From NCBI GenBank assembly GCA_014904985.1, contig MU128921.1:79944-143943 (forward strand): 64,000 bases of DNA. Direction: 5' to 3'. Within the stretch, counting starts at the first letter, position 1; each line of letters begins with the position of its first letter. Position numbers and translations under genes: made by a program. Origin of the DNA: Hydnum rufescens UP504. Lineage: Eukaryota > Basidiomycota > Agaricomycetes > Cantharellales > Hydnaceae. Below, in pieces: positions 50,394 to 62,432 of this stretch. The notes under the pieces were generated by a model that had not been told where the DNA came from, searched no databases, and saw nothing but the letters and a program-made list of their open reading frames with translations.

Positions 50394-51370
50394 ATGCCAT
50401 CTCGCACTTTGACTGCCGTTTGGGCCACCCTTGACTTTGGTCTAATGGTCTCCGGAATAGTTTGCATCGCCTTCTCATTCATCTGGCGTGCTCCAAATCT
50501 TGTCCGGGATCTCACGATTAGCCACCTGGATCTCAATGGTAGGTCAACGCGACATTCCATGTGTCGTACCACGTTCCTCTATTACGGTACCAACTTGACT
50601 TGCTCAGGCGGGCTCATCCTCGGAATTATGCTCGAAATTGCCTTCGTCATATCCCTATTCGCTATAACTCAGCCTAAACCGCTTACTTCGGGCTTTCGAT
50701 TATTCAATTGGGTCCTGGTCGCCGACAGTATCGCAATAATTGTTGTGGGTTCTATCGTGTGGTTTTATACGCTTGAGGAACGAGCGGAGTATCAAGAAGT
50801 GTGGCTGCAGCAAGCTGTCTCCACTCAGATCCAATTACAGGATAAGGTATGTTCTACACACTTGTTGTTGGATGCGTATTGTGGACTGTCGAGAACTCAT
50901 ACTCCTGATTTTCACGTAGTTCTCGTGTTGTGGATACTTCCAAGGAACAAATATCGCCTTAGGTGGCGATTTCTGCAGTGATATTGGGGCAGCGTCCAGT
51001 CAGCCAGGGTGTGTGAATGCTATCACTAGTGCTGCCGACTATACGTTAAACAACATCTTCACGTGAGTTCTTGGGTTGTCTTTCTTTTCGTGCATGTGAT
51101 GGTGACAATGGTTTCAGGACTGTGCGTATATATCCGACGAACAACATTTGACTTTTCTGACTTTCTGAATGATCGTGTCAGGTATACGGCTTCATTGCCA
51201 TTACATTGTCACTCTTTCTGGCCTCCGTTTGCCAGATAAATAAAGTGAGATGTGCGATTGGGCTCTACGTCGTTGTCCTGCTAATACTGGCGCCCTTCTG
51301 CTCTCAGCGACTGGAAGAGGATCGTTTCCGTAGGATTGATGAAAAGCGCGGCGGGCGAGGCTTTGTATGA
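50394..51370 (+). CDS. Tetraspanin-like membrane protein
   Basis: Start 50394 (MPSRTLTAVWATLDFGLMVSGIVCIAFSFIW, first membrane segment). An intron 50540-50607 joins SHLDLN to GGLILGIMLEIAFVISLFAIT (second), then VLVADSIAIIVVGSIVWFYTL (third). After the intron 50847-50919 comes FSCCGYFQGTN: the CCG motif of the large extracellular loop, with further Cys in FCSDIGAASSQPGCVNAI. The last membrane segment is VYGFIAITLSLFLASVCQI, followed by a charged cytoplasmic tail ending GGRGFV. Four helices, CCG and Cys pattern make tetraspanin a good call. In plant-infecting fungi some tetraspanins are needed for appressorium function; no such role is shown here. Confidence 0.85.
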
Positions 51371-52423
51371 GAGTATCCATGAGCCAAGGAAATGGATTAA
51401 GTTTTTAGCGCCAGGAATATGTTACGATCTTTCGAAGCACTTTATCCTCGGACCTCGATTCTCCCCGAACTTCTATTCTTGTTGTTACATCTTTCTGTTT
51501 TAGTTCGGACCCAACGCAGGAGCCGCCACCATCCCATTTGCACAATACTTGATTGTGACATCCCACGACTGTCTCGGAACTCTGTATCCCTACGCGTTAA
51601 TGTTGATTCTGGAGTATCGCTTGAGCAGATCTGACCGTCGAGGAGATGGCTGATGCAGCGGTTGCCGTTGCGAATCCACGGTCATTCTTTATGCTTTGAT
51701 AGTCCTAGGATAATGCTTGCGTTGCTCGTGAATCTAAAGCTTGGCGTTTCCACCCTGTATCAAGCCCGTTCTCACTGGATTTGTGGTCAAAGACCTTGTG
51801 GCCCGGGTGACTTCGGCGATCACCCTGGGGAGCGAGCTGGGAAATAAACACCTTTCTTAGCCATTGATAGTTCAATGAAGCACGGATCAATAATCTCATC
51901 ACATTCATATCGTGATCCTCAGTTCCCAGACCAACAAAAATTGTGAGGATGTCGAAGACAGTCAGGTACATCCTCCTCGCTTAACATTTATTACCCTGAA
52001 AGATACGGCAGACGACACAGATGCTTCTCTGGTACATTCATCCCTTGCTTCTCCAGCATCCTGGGGACCACCACCGATGCTGTTACTTATGTACGATGTG
52101 AGTTCTATTGACGGAACTTGCCGTACTGTTCGAGGCACTACTATGGCCCTCGCGAGCACTATGGAAACCCAAAGGGCGAGTGCATACATACTCGCCAATG
52201 TCCCTCGATATCATTATCCCCTATTTTCTCCGGGGATTCCCATAGCTTCCTGTAGCTTCTGCCCACAAAAGAAAAACGGGTGGTCCCATTGTACGAGCAC
52301 GCGCGTTCTTCAAGGAGCTCACGCGTATGTTAGTCTCTAGTGCACCGGAGAGAACGACGTGAGGAGTGTCTCATTGTATCCCCTGGATATTGCAAGTGTC
52401 GTGCTTATTTCAGTGCCAGTTGA
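51371..52423. other. Unassigned region between tetraspanin and F-box genes
   Basis: 1.05 kb. An exon-like piece at 51504-51634 (after a TTTCTGTTTTAG acceptor: FGPNAGAATIPFAQYLIV...) could be a remnant or alternative tail of a membrane protein gene. The frame 51962-52340 might be 5' exon(s) of the F-box gene. Neither is secure. Confidence 0.35.
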
Positions 52424-53948
52424 GTGCTTCACTTCAGCGCTCTTCATTTGCGAATAGTGACAATATATCGCGATACGGCAGTGCCTGTTGAAATTCTTAC
52501 AATGGTGAGCCAGCGAGGCGCGGGTGAGGCTATCCCGCTCACAGGAGACGCAGATCCTACGAGGCAATGGGTTGATTGTCCAAGATCTCCTTCGCTGTGT
52601 AGTTCTCTGTCGAAGTGTACGTTTTTTCCTCGTCTCGAACGAGTCTTCTAGGGTATGGAGGGCCGCTAGGGAATGCCATACGCGGCTGCCGGTGCCCTCC
52701 CCTCGTGTCGGGATGACCGAACACGAGTGGGCGTTGTTCCTGTTTAGTAGGTTGAATAAATGCGTTGTAAGTTGGTTTCTTCCTCCTTGAACCATGTGTA
52801 CTGAGTGAGATTCCATGACGAAAAGGTTTGCACCAAAAATACTTCTCAGCTCCCTGCTTCTTATACGAGTCGTCTTACCATTTGTCCTCTCGTGGATATA
52901 TATTTCTTCGTTCGTATGCCTTGGGGGGCGCGTCTAATGTTTGCGTCATTGTGGTCCTTATAGCCAAAGTGTCACGCTGAATTCTGGAAGTGCGTCGGAC
53001 CTCAAATTGTGTCATCGTAATGTTTAGTTGTCCCTTAGACGATGTGGACCTGCCACAACCCGCCTGGAGAAAATTGTCGCTAAATTTTTGCCTTCGATTG
53101 AGCCCCAGTGTCTTCGCGGCACGTCATCTCTTTCTGGTTCACCATGGCCCACTGACATGGCCTTAGGATGGCGTCCGAAACGCTCTCGCAAACCTAACCT
53201 TCGTTTATATTGGAATGAGCATCTCCAAGATGCAGTGAATGCCTACAAAGCCAAGCACGGTGACACCGGTTATCCCTATCACGAAGAAGATCCCCGAGGA
53301 CCTAAAGCGAACGAATATGCTCTAATATCTGCTGTCTGTATTCTGTTCCTGTTCTGCTTGGTGAGGCCTGACTATTTTCCAGGGAGCCCCTGCCTACCAC
53401 AAGTGGAGACAAAGGGTCGAGGCGGATGGTTTCCAAAGGGACTTCGCAAACCGTAATGCGTACGTTGCACTCAGCCTCTTTTGTACAGTTTACCTTTAGC
53501 GCCGGCCTTAGGCTGAGGAATCGATGCAGCCTGAATGGCTGGCAGTTCAAGATGGTCCGATCTGCTGCAAAAACAAAGCAGATGCTGAACTACCTGGTAG
53601 AAAGGATGGAAGGGATTCACGAGGACAGTATGTGATATATCAGCTTCCTTGCCCACCTGTTTTCGACGACCGTCTCTGTAACATTTAGATTGGCCCTGGA
53701 TCCGATCCGTGATTGGGCCAGAGATTGAAGATCTTCGACATGAAAGGCAGTTGATCCAGTTGACGTATGGGGTGCACACTTCGAAAATCCTGAACCCCAA
53801 GGATGCCGTCAAACTCAAGCACATCATTCGCTGCATGCACTGTTTGAAAGACGACGGAGTCCATGGGGGACGTCCATTCGACCTACACGGACTTGCAATG
53901 CATCTCCACGCCAAGTCTAAGCGTTCCATGCTCCGAGTCGATAGATAG
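52424..53948 (+). CDS. F-box protein, basidiomycete type (5' end not resolved)
   Basis: Probable SCF ubiquitin ligase adaptor. The F-box is spread over an intron: VPVEILTM, intron 52504-52540, then ...LIVQDLLRCVVLCRSVRFFLVSNESSRVWRAAREC, with the VWRAAR ending typical of basidiomycete F-box families, followed by MTEHEWALFLFSRLNKCV. A Cys-poor version of the usual zinc-like segment (VCTKNTSQLPASYTSRLTIC) and, after more introns, YWNEHLQDAVNAYKAKHGDTGYPYHEEDP, PAYHKWRQRVEADGFQRDFANR and the C-terminus WPWIRSVIGPEIEDLRHERQLI...KSKRSMLRVDR follow. No ATG precedes VPVEILTM in frame, so the true start is upstream in another exon, or the copy is 5'-truncated. The join at 53456-53519 is off by one base. 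Confidence 0.65.
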
Positions 53949-54444
53949 CTAAGATAATTTTCGTAGACATGGCATCAGACGCGTCAGCATGACAGACATG
54001 TTGTCGATATGACTTTCATCAACAAACCAACCTCAAAGCCTGAATGAAGACTAGCTCGCGATATTACTACTGCCCACACCACATCGAGTACAAAATATTA
54101 TCCATATAATCTTCAGCATGCTACCTACCCTCTTACGTCTACTGTCAAGCGACACCTTTTCCCCTCACGAACGAACGAACGAAACCATTCAATTCTGTAT
54201 TCTTTATCGTAGTGAAGGTGTTACGCACACGCGCAATCATCATACCATATCCACCCACCTCGTTTACTTGTACTGTTCAGATCCTAGCTCAAATGATCAG
54301 CTGTTGTTACCTGGCCTTGGCACTATTGCCTCGAAGATATGGATCCTATGGGGAACAATGACGGCGTCCGGAACGAAGACTGGTTAGTTCGAACAAGATG
54401 TACGCATAGTCACAAAGTCGTGTGTATGTATAGAAAACAGTGGA
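53949..54444. other. Convergent 3' region F-box / D-lactate dehydrogenase
   Basis: 496 bp between stop codons; a short CGAACGAACGAA repeat at about 54168-54180; no gene seen. Confidence 0.45.
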
Positions 54445-56850
54445 TCATGTTCGGCGGTGCGCCTCGCGAGCTTTCCGCACCTCTTCATCATCAGGATAGA
54501 GCTTGAGACCACATAATATCAGCAAATAGTCTCCAATAGACATAGGTTGGAAAGCAACTTGCCTTGCCTGGATTGAAAAGACCAAGAGGATCTATGGCCC
54601 GTTTAACCGTCTTCATCAGCTCCACAGTCCCCGCGCCGAGTTCCTCAATAAGGTACTCTTTCTTCCCTATCCCTACCCCATGCTCGCCAGTGCCTATATG
54701 GCGACAAATGAGAGACGTGTCAATAGATGGGTGTCCAGTCAGACAAAAACATTCAAGACTAACATGTTCCTTCAAGTGCGATAGCCCGATGAACCATGCG
54801 GTGGACGACGTGACGAGTTCTCTCAAGTTCCTCGTCACTAGAAAACAACTGCAGTCGGCGACTTCAGCTCAATCTGTTTAGAGTCCCATGGGCACTAGAG
54901 GAGCTCACAATTAAGGCATGGAAGTTACCTGAAGGAGATTCATAAGAGCCTGGTCCAAATGCAAGACACTAATGATGACTTACCATCACCAACATGTCCT
55001 ACCACGGTGGCGACCAAGTTGTGCTCGGCGAGATCCTGAAACCCTAGGTTCAGCCATGGTTTTCTTGCTATCTCCACATGCTTATACCTTTTTGGTCTCG
55101 TACACTAATTCAGGCAGCTTGGAAACAGGTACTATCGCAGCGATTACTCAACAATCATTCGCGAGGATGGAAGCTCAAGAACGTACCACAAACGTCCGTG
55201 CTCCAGCCTCGTGCACCCGGGACCAGCGCCAAGCTACTGTATAATGCATTCTTTCGATCTGCCCAGAGGTCGTCGGCTTGCTTCGGTGTCTTGGCCATTT
55301 GAAAGCCAGTGCCACCATGTTTGAACACGATATCCTTTACCACCCTGGAAGTCTCCTTGATAAGTTCTGGCGTGCCTTGAAACTTGAAGAACAACGAGTC
55401 CAGCTCGGGATATTTCTTTTCAGAAACTCCGTAGACGTTGGTCGCACGCATGAATTCGTCATCGCACAGTTCAACACACTGAATCATCACCCCTGAGTTC
55501 AGGATGTCCTTCACGGCCTCGGTAGCCTTCTTAACATCGGGGAATTGAACGACAGCTACGTTGGTGGGAAGGAGAGGCGCGAGACGGATCGTAACTGATA
55601 TTGCAATCTATCTCATGAGCGATATTTCCAAGTGACTGTGGGAGGTCAGCCCACCCTCAGTCACAATACCCAGGGTTCCTTCAGCACCTGGCTCGAATGT
55701 GAGGATGACTACTGCAACGAGGTGAAAAGATGACACTACGTACCAATGAATAATTTGGTAGCATCAAAACCTGCGGAACTAAGGAGCGCATTAAGATGCC
55801 GCCTGCCCTGGGAAAGCATATGGGGCCTCACGATTTCCGGGCGCGCTGTCGGGTCTTGATAACTTCACCTGAAGGCAACACTACGGTCTGAGGGACCAGT
55901 CAAGAGCGAACGCAGGACATTAAACAAGCAGCATACTGCATTCAGGAACCATTCAGCTTTCGCAGTGCCATAGCGGACTGCGTTGGTTCCACTACACCCT
56001 GTACCCATCATTCCACCGATGGCAGCGCTCGGCCCTGGATCAAGCTTCAACGTCATGTAGTGACTACACAATTTCACTAGTCTGCAAGGAAAACATACCG
56101 GGAAGAATAGTGGGATGTTCCGGTCCTGAAGGTGGGCATTTATTGCATCCCAAGTCACCCCTGCTTGGCAAACAAGATCGGAATCATCCTCTGAGGAAAT
56201 GAGTGAATATTGTCAGCTCCAGGGAATGAGTGAGTCTGAATGGAGCCGCCCTACCATGTACTTCGATGATTTTGTCCATATCAGATAGGTCGACACAAAT
56301 ACTGCCCCCAGGAATCTGGATGCACCATATGAGTTCTGGCTGTAATTCTTTTATCGGAGGCTCGAGGACTTACGCCAGACGTGTGTCCTTCAAGGCTAGT
56401 CCCTCCAGAATAAGGGACCACAGGAATCAACCACTTCCGTGCAATATTCACGATCTTGACAACATCCTCTGTGCTTTGGGGATACACGACAATGGAATGT
56501 GGCACCCCAGGATTACTATTAAGCATTGAGAATCCATGACTATGCAAAACGTTCGTATCAACTGAGATTTGCTCCTTAGTTAGGGACAATTCTAGGTCGC
56601 GCAAGGCAGCGGCGAAATCTTCGTTCGAGCCATATTTTGGCACTGAAGAAGGGGAACCAAAAATCCCCGCATGAGGGGAGAGACTGTATCCGATTCCACC
56701 GCTGAGAAGTGCCGTGATAGTCAATGCAGTCCACCTTGAGGTAGAAGAAGCCGTCCTCGAGGCGAAAGCACGTTGAATGCCCAGTGGAGCACGAGGAAAC
56801 CCGAACACAGACGGGGTGCGCACACTTCTGAAAAGTCTGAAGCGCTGCAT
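54445..56850 (-). CDS. DLD1: Mitochondrial D-lactate dehydrogenase (cytochrome), DLD1-like
   Basis: FAD enzyme oxidising D-lactate with cytochrome c as acceptor. Start 56850: [20 protein letters not shown]... is a basic mitochondrial presequence, then a possible inner-membrane anchor [19 protein letters not shown]. The FAD-binding PCMH domain shows [55 protein letters not shown]. The C-terminal FAD-oxidase domain has [16 protein letters not shown] and the closing [42 protein letters not shown]. The last intron (about 54492-54556) begins GCAAGT: a GC-AG intron. After it [18 protein letters not shown] ends at 54445. About a dozen introns. Confidence 0.92.
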
Positions 56851-57704
56851 GTCGATGAAGCTACAATACCGGCAATATTCAAGAGCACGCAAATCTAACT
56901 CTCACTTGCGCATTCGACCCGGCTCGGCCACCTCCGAAAGAGCCACGAACCCCAGTCATCGTTCATTGTGTGGCACTTTCTTTGTAGACATCGATAGCAC
57001 AACCTCTCATTTTTCAGACCGTCTTCCCCCACTAAATACAGGAAATTCGCAGGGATCGCTACACTAGTAGCTACTAGCTAAGTTAACAATCGCATTAGCC
57101 CAAAGGTTCACAATGTCGATACCGAAATTCATAGCCCCGTCCTTCTCGCTCTTGGGAGAGGGTCTGAAATTCACATTGATGCTCTTCCCCCAGCATCCGT
57201 TGTAAAAAAAAAAGTCCAGCATTGAACAAGCCTTCGGGTCCAGAGGGGATGAAATGATGTACTTGATAGCAATTCTGGTAGCAACCTGATGAAAGATGGC
57301 ACCCTATGGGTGCAAACCGCGGAATCCGGAAGGACATTATGAGTAGCGAGTTTAGGGTACGGTTCGGTCCCATATTCACGTTTGCTGGTAGCAGGGCCGT
57401 AAGCCAGTCGTAAGGTCTCCGGACTGAGTGGAGGTCACAGGTCATAGGGGCCTGTGAGGCAGGTCACGCTCATTCAGGGCACGGGGAGGAGAGAAGGATG
57501 TGACCTGGGTCTGATTAGTGTTGGGGGGTGCAATGGGGCTTGCCGTAAACTGGTGTCTGAGAATTACGTCAAGTCACGCGGAAGCTCTGGTTTGGGGAGT
57601 ACAATCAATCCGAATCCAGCGCGACCCGGTCCATACACTTCACGTTAACTTGTGTAAAGGTTACACGCAAGCGTATCGAGTGGGTGCTGGCGACCCAAAA
57701 GAAC
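56851..57704. other. Intergenic region upstream of DLD1-like gene
   Basis: 854 bp, with an A10 run near 57206 and no gene that I recognise. Its right end holds the tRNA-Asn terminator (AAAA at 57697-57700 on the plus strand, that is TTTT downstream of the tRNA). Confidence 0.45.
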
Positions 57705-57778
57705 CTGCTCGGGAGAGACTCGAACTCTCAGCCTCCTGATTAACAGTCAGACGCGCTAACCAATTGCGCTACCAAGCA
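57705..57778 (-). tRNA. tRNA-Asn(GTT)
   Basis: Cloverleaf read by eye on the minus strand: acceptor TGCTTGG/CCGAGCA, D arm GCGC...GCGC with AATTGGTTA loop, anticodon stem TCTGA/TCAGG with loop CTGTTAA (anticodon GTT), T arm GAGAG-TTCGAGT-CTCTC, discriminator G. No intron. A TTTT Pol III terminator lies a few bases downstream (plus-strand 57697-57700). Confidence 0.93.
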
Positions 57779-57871
57779 CCCTTGATATCTCATCCGCAGG
57801 GCACCTCTTGATCAGAGCTCACGGGGTCATTACGTAAAGAAATCAATTCTTCCTTTCGTTCCCACACCGTC

Positions 57872-59547
57872 ATGGTGCGCAAGATTATAGTCGATACAGA
57901 CGTCTGTCGCGATCTTTATCTTCTTCTTGATACTGTACTGATTAATTTCGATGGCAGCCTGGGGTTGACGATGTTATGGCACTCCTTCTCCTGCTTGCCT
58001 CCCCCGAGGTTGAGCTTGAGCTTATATCTGTAACATTTGGTGCATGGTCCCCAAGGCTGGTCCATTCGAAAATAAGTGTAATCTGACGCGTCGTGTGCTC
58101 AGGGAACACGTCTCGGGATCAGGCTGTCACCAATATTCTCAAAGTCTTCCATATAATGGGTACACATCTTATGGGAAACCCCCAGCTTGTTTCTCAATTT
58201 CCCAATTCAAGAAGAACGGAGAAGACACGCGTGGCTCGTGGGGCCAGCGGTCCCTTGGAGGGGTCTCTCAATCTGGCAGCATATTTCGTACGTCTTTGTC
58301 TGGCACTTGTTTCTGCGCGCGACAAAGCGATTTCTTTGTACACTAGCATGGAGATGACGGGCTTTCCAACATCTCGACAACACATCCTCACTTTGACGTA
58401 CCAGAAGTCCTCCAGCAAGGACCCCACCCAGATCTTGATATAATATCTGACGATGGCTGCGACGCAATCTTATCAATTCTCGAAGCCGAGGCCCCAATAC
58501 CGTGACGGTCTTAGTTCTTGGGCCTCGTTTGTATAGACATACACAGTATTCGCTACCAGGATTGACCTTATATATGTCCAGTGACCACAGTCGCACAAGC
58601 TCTACGCAAGGATCCTATGACACTCGCAAAGGCGGAACGTATCGTCATTATGGGTGGTGCGTTGGATGTACCGGGCAACACATCTGCTTCGTCCGAATTT
58701 AACTTCTTTGCGGATCCGTAAGTCCCGCCCACTAATTTCGTCCATTCCAATTTCCCACGCCACCCCCTTCCTCATGTGTACTCCTAGGTACGCCGCGGAA
58801 GAGGTCTTGAAAGCTGGCAGTGAGGGGCGGGTCAATCTAGTCTTGGTCCCGTTAGACATCACATCTCGGCACACTATCCCATTCTCATCACTCATCAGGG
58901 GTCCATCTCTTTCAATTTCGGGAACATTGGCGCCCGAACCCAATCCCACTGAAATGCAGCCAAGCATCCTCCGTGACTTTACAGACGCGATTCTCGCCCG
59001 TCCTCGGGAAGTTCTCGCGTCCCTGGGTCTCACTGGGGACGTATTCGAGATGCATGATCCCGTTGCTGCTTACTTCGTCATCGACCATGCTCGTTCTTCA
59101 TCTGAACTTGGGCTGGAAGGCACGAGTGGTGGATCTAATAGTGACGAGAGACCGTGCTGGGCTTTACGGCCAGGGTGGGAGACGACGATTAGAAGATTCG
59201 TTATTGAGCGTAAAGGAGAATGGACAAAGGGAATGTGCGTCGTCGACAGAAGGTACGGATCGATGGGTTCATGAGATTACAATCGATTCACTGATGACAG
59301 AATTACTGAAAACAGGGGGACCCTCGAGGCTACCGGCAGCGTTCGATCGAGGGAGGGGATGAAACCCGCCGAGCCTTCCCAATCGATCCCTACTGCAGGT
59401 CTTGATACGTCGCGAGCACAAGCTACGACGAGCGATAGAAGGATTTCTGTGCCTGTCGTAACGGCCACTCCCGGGGCACACACATTCCAACAGTTGTTTC
59501 TCGAGCGAGTGTATCTTGTCCCTCCTACATTTAACCTGGCCCAATGA
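57872..59547 (+). CDS. Inosine-uridine preferring nucleoside hydrolase
   Basis: Hydrolyses the N-glycosidic bond of nucleosides; Ca2+-dependent active site. Start 57872 (MVRKIIVDTD); an intron 57902-57957 completes the DTDPGVDD motif, followed by VMALLLLLASPEVELELISVTFG and an intron to NTSRDQAVTNILKV. Then HGDDGLSN (family HGxDGL site), TTVAQALRKDPMTLAKAERIVIMGGALDVPGNTSASSEFNFFADP, and the C-terminal HDPVAA. The enzyme-family tail is followed by a ~75-residue Ser/Thr-rich extension (SQSIPTAGLDTSRAQATTSDRR...) ending FQQLFLERVYLVPPTFNLAQ. It lies beside the tRNA-Asn and tail-to-tail with the sugar transporter. Confidence 0.9.
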
Positions 59548-59644
59548 GATAGATTGCATTTCGATCCCCTTGATCTAGGATCCATTCCTTGGTTTTCCTG
59601 AATTACTACAACTACAACGAACGGCAACCCTGGCACTTCAAGTG

Positions 59645-61638
59645 TCACTGCTTGTATAATCGAGCAAGGCCGAAGCCACATGCTGCCAACACGAATGCAA
59701 AGACAAAAAACACCCTTCCCTGACCTTGGCTTTCTTCTCCTCCTCCTATATGAGCGAGGAAGTCGCGCAAGGGTATGAACGCTATCGAGACAATGAAGTT
59801 TGCAATCCCTGGATGAGACATGAACACTGTAGCTCCTGGTGAGAAATTAGAGGGCAGTCCGCGACGATACCTACAATTGACAGATAATGCAAGTGATGCA
59901 AGAGGAGAGACGGCCTGCGAGTCGGGCATGCGGGGTCAGTGCATCGCGTAAAAGAAATTCAAAGGGAGGGATCCTTACATAATAAGGTACGAGTTCGGCG
60001 GTGAGCATGAACGGTATTGGGCCCATCCCCAATGCGAAAGATCTATTGCCAATCCAGGACCAAGACCGATGAAAAACTAAGAGAAAGCAGATGAGGAAAC
60101 ACGCACGCTACGAAAACAAGTATCGAGATGCCGCTCAGCCAGATAATTCCGGAATCAAGACCATATCCTAATAGAGCCGTTGATACGAGGCCTCCTCCTA
60201 TACTAAGGAGCAAGAGCTTTCTTTGACCAAGGCCCTGTGGCAAGAATCGTCGAATTAGGGGCAGGTGGGTGAGCGCATAATATAGCGTCAAGACGCACTT
60301 CGATAAGGAGAACAGGTGCGAATGTCATTATGACATTTGTGACAGAAATGAGGAGAGAAATGTATGCTGCACTTGTTGGAACAACTTGGCGGAGAATGTC
60401 CGTGCTATAATATATAACTGTTGAAGGCATGTCATCTGTCAATAGACTTGATTTCACCGAAGAACAAACAGACGCACCGGCATTTATGCCACTTCCCTGT
60501 TGTACTAACATGGCAAGGACTACGACATATACTGCCCTCCTCAGTTCTCGCCGTTTCAGCATCTGCAATATGCCTATGGGTTCCGAAGGCGGTACTGTAG
60601 GTGGTGTAGGGAGAGTCGAAGTGTCTGTGTCATCGTGATCGCGACCCCCATCACTCAGCAGCGATCTTGCGGCATCATCAGAATCCGATCTGCGATGCCG
60701 ACTAGGGGTCCTAGATCGATCGGGACTCTCTTCGATTCCCCAAAGCTTCTGCGACACTGTCAGAGCATCGGTATGTCTGCCTTGAGCTGCTAGCCATGCT
60801 GGAGTATCAGAAATAAAGACAGCGGTCGCAACCTGGAGAATAGCAAGTAGGGTGGATGCGACTAGAACGTAACGCCATAATTGAAGCCTGGCCAATGGCA
60901 GGCCAAGGCTTTGAGTTGCTAGAATCCTAAATAGTACACTTGAGAATGATGCTCGGACTCCGACCGGAAAGAATATGATACCCGATGGTGATGAAGAGCT
61001 GGTTAAATACACCTTGGAAGCGAGGAGTTAAGATTGCAGTCATAGGTCCTAGGAACGCATTCATACCGACTTGATTCTTAATCTTTGGAGGCGCAGTTTC
61101 GGCCAGAAAAATTGGTAATGCACATAGACCGAGTCCAGCGCCGAAACCGATGAGTAGTCTGGCTTGACGATTAGACACAGGTCTCAGTAAGGTGAAATAA
61201 TATTGCCCTCACCTTCCCAGCAAAAATCCAGGAACACCGCTAGATATAGCGAAGACTCCACTACCTACGGCGATAAAGACAGAATTTAAGACCAGAGCAC
61301 CTTTTCGTCCCACACGATCCATGACGAGACTGGCAGAGGACGAGCCCAAAAGACCGCCAAGAGTAAAGAAGGAAGTCACCACCCCAAACATGGCACCTGA
61401 CATCTCAATACATGGGAGAGGGAGAGGAATAGAAGCTGAGCTCTGGCATGTCAGTGGTCCTTGTATTTGGTTTAGCGCTGCGGTGTGGTACCCATACTGT
61501 CATGGCGAATTCGCAACGTTAGGATTCCCAGCTCGGGGCGAATGTATTAAATAGCAAATCCATTAAATGACCCACCTGAAAGGGAGAACAAAGTGCCCAA
61601 AGAGTGATACCATAGAAATAACGAGTGGTCTCTCCCAT
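59645..61638 (-). CDS. MFS sugar transporter
   Basis: Membrane carrier of the sugar-porter family. ATG at 61638 (MGETTRYFYGITLWALCSPFQ), intron 61579-61503, then YGYHTAALNQIQGPLTC and TFGVVTSFFTLGGLLGSSSASLVMDRVGRKGAL, with the D-R-x-G-R-[KR] signature after helix 2. Next VFAISSGVPGFLLGRLLIGFGAGLGLCALPIFLAETAPP. A long cytosolic loop between helices 6 and 7 (about 60580-60760, Asp/Ser-rich: SRTPSRHRRSDSDDAARSLL) precedes VLAMLVQQGSGINA and STVIYYSTDILRQ. C-terminal helices are at 60360-59650 (PLASLALSVNWIANFIVSIAFIPLRDF), ending RLYKQ. The loop is longer than in most yeast hexose carriers and fits the vacuolar-type members (for example YBR241C-like), which I cannot confirm. Confidence 0.9.
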
Positions 61639-61679
61639 CGAGGATGACCGCGCAGGTTGTTCGGGTAGCTCCGCGGTCA

Positions 61680-62432
61680 ATGAGCAAGAGACTTGGATCG
61701 TTTGCTGGTCCAACTTCTCCCTCTCTTACGCCCGTCAAGCCGCAGCCCTCGCGCAAGAAGCAAGGCTCACCGGATCCCTCTCCCTCCCTGCGGAATGACA
61801 ATCATTCTGAGACTACCTATCACCGAAAGCTGCGCACGACGCTGGTTGAAATACAGAGTGTGACTATGACATGGAACGATCTTGTGCTGCATGATGGCCT
61901 CAGGGCAGCGAAAGCACTCGTGGGTGCTCGTACAGAGCTATCGTGGGGTTTTCTATTGGCAATCCTGCTCATAGCATTTTCTCTCCTCATGGAATATTAA
62001 CAGGAACGCACTCGCTGCGTCTCCGATGGATCGATTTCCACGAACGCACACGGTGGGGCCAAAAGTATCAGTGATGGAGGATAAATTAGAAGAACTTGAT
62101 ATGGTGCTTTCTAAATTAGTGAGTGACTATACTTCACTTCATTTTCTTGATCTCATCCGTGGCCGCTCAGCAAAAGTGCTTCACTCGCCTCGTCTCTCTG
62201 GTGGACACGATAGATGAGCTCTTGTTTGACGCGATGAAGATGCGTGGGGTAGCGTGGACTCAGGAGCCACTTTGGCTGACTTGGTCCCTCGATCGCTTCG
62301 GTGCGTCTTTGTACTTTTCTTTGGGCGATGTGATCTATAACTATATCAACAATAGCTTCTCAAATTCCAAACATACTTTACCCTTATCACCGCGCCCTTG
62401 CTTCGCACATTAACCAAATCGCGACCCTCTGA
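61680..62432 (+). CDS. Conserved-looking hypothetical protein, truncated by an in-frame TGA
   Basis: I do not recognise the family. Start 61680 (MSKRLGSFAGPTSPSLTP...), separated from the sugar transporter ATG by 41 bp. Introns 61944-62003 and 62120-62169 join TTLVEIQSVTMTWNDLVLHDGLRAAKALVGARTELS to NALAASPMDRFPRTHTVGPKVSVMEDKLEELDMVLSKL and to QKCFTRLVSLVDTIDELLFDAMKMRGVAWTQEPLWLTWSLDRF. A last intron (62302-62357) gives SQIPNILYPYHRALASHINQIATL and TGA at 62430. The same frame continues with protein-like sequence, PHGRAFDKARIVINEWTVQEWIREEGWDAS, to a second TGA near 62518. Either the C-terminus is a recent loss or a base error made the stop. Confidence 0.6.

Noticed and set aside
57089..57445. 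116-residue minus-strand ORF near the tRNA
   Set aside because: No recognisable domain and it contains an internal A10 run; treated as intergenic.
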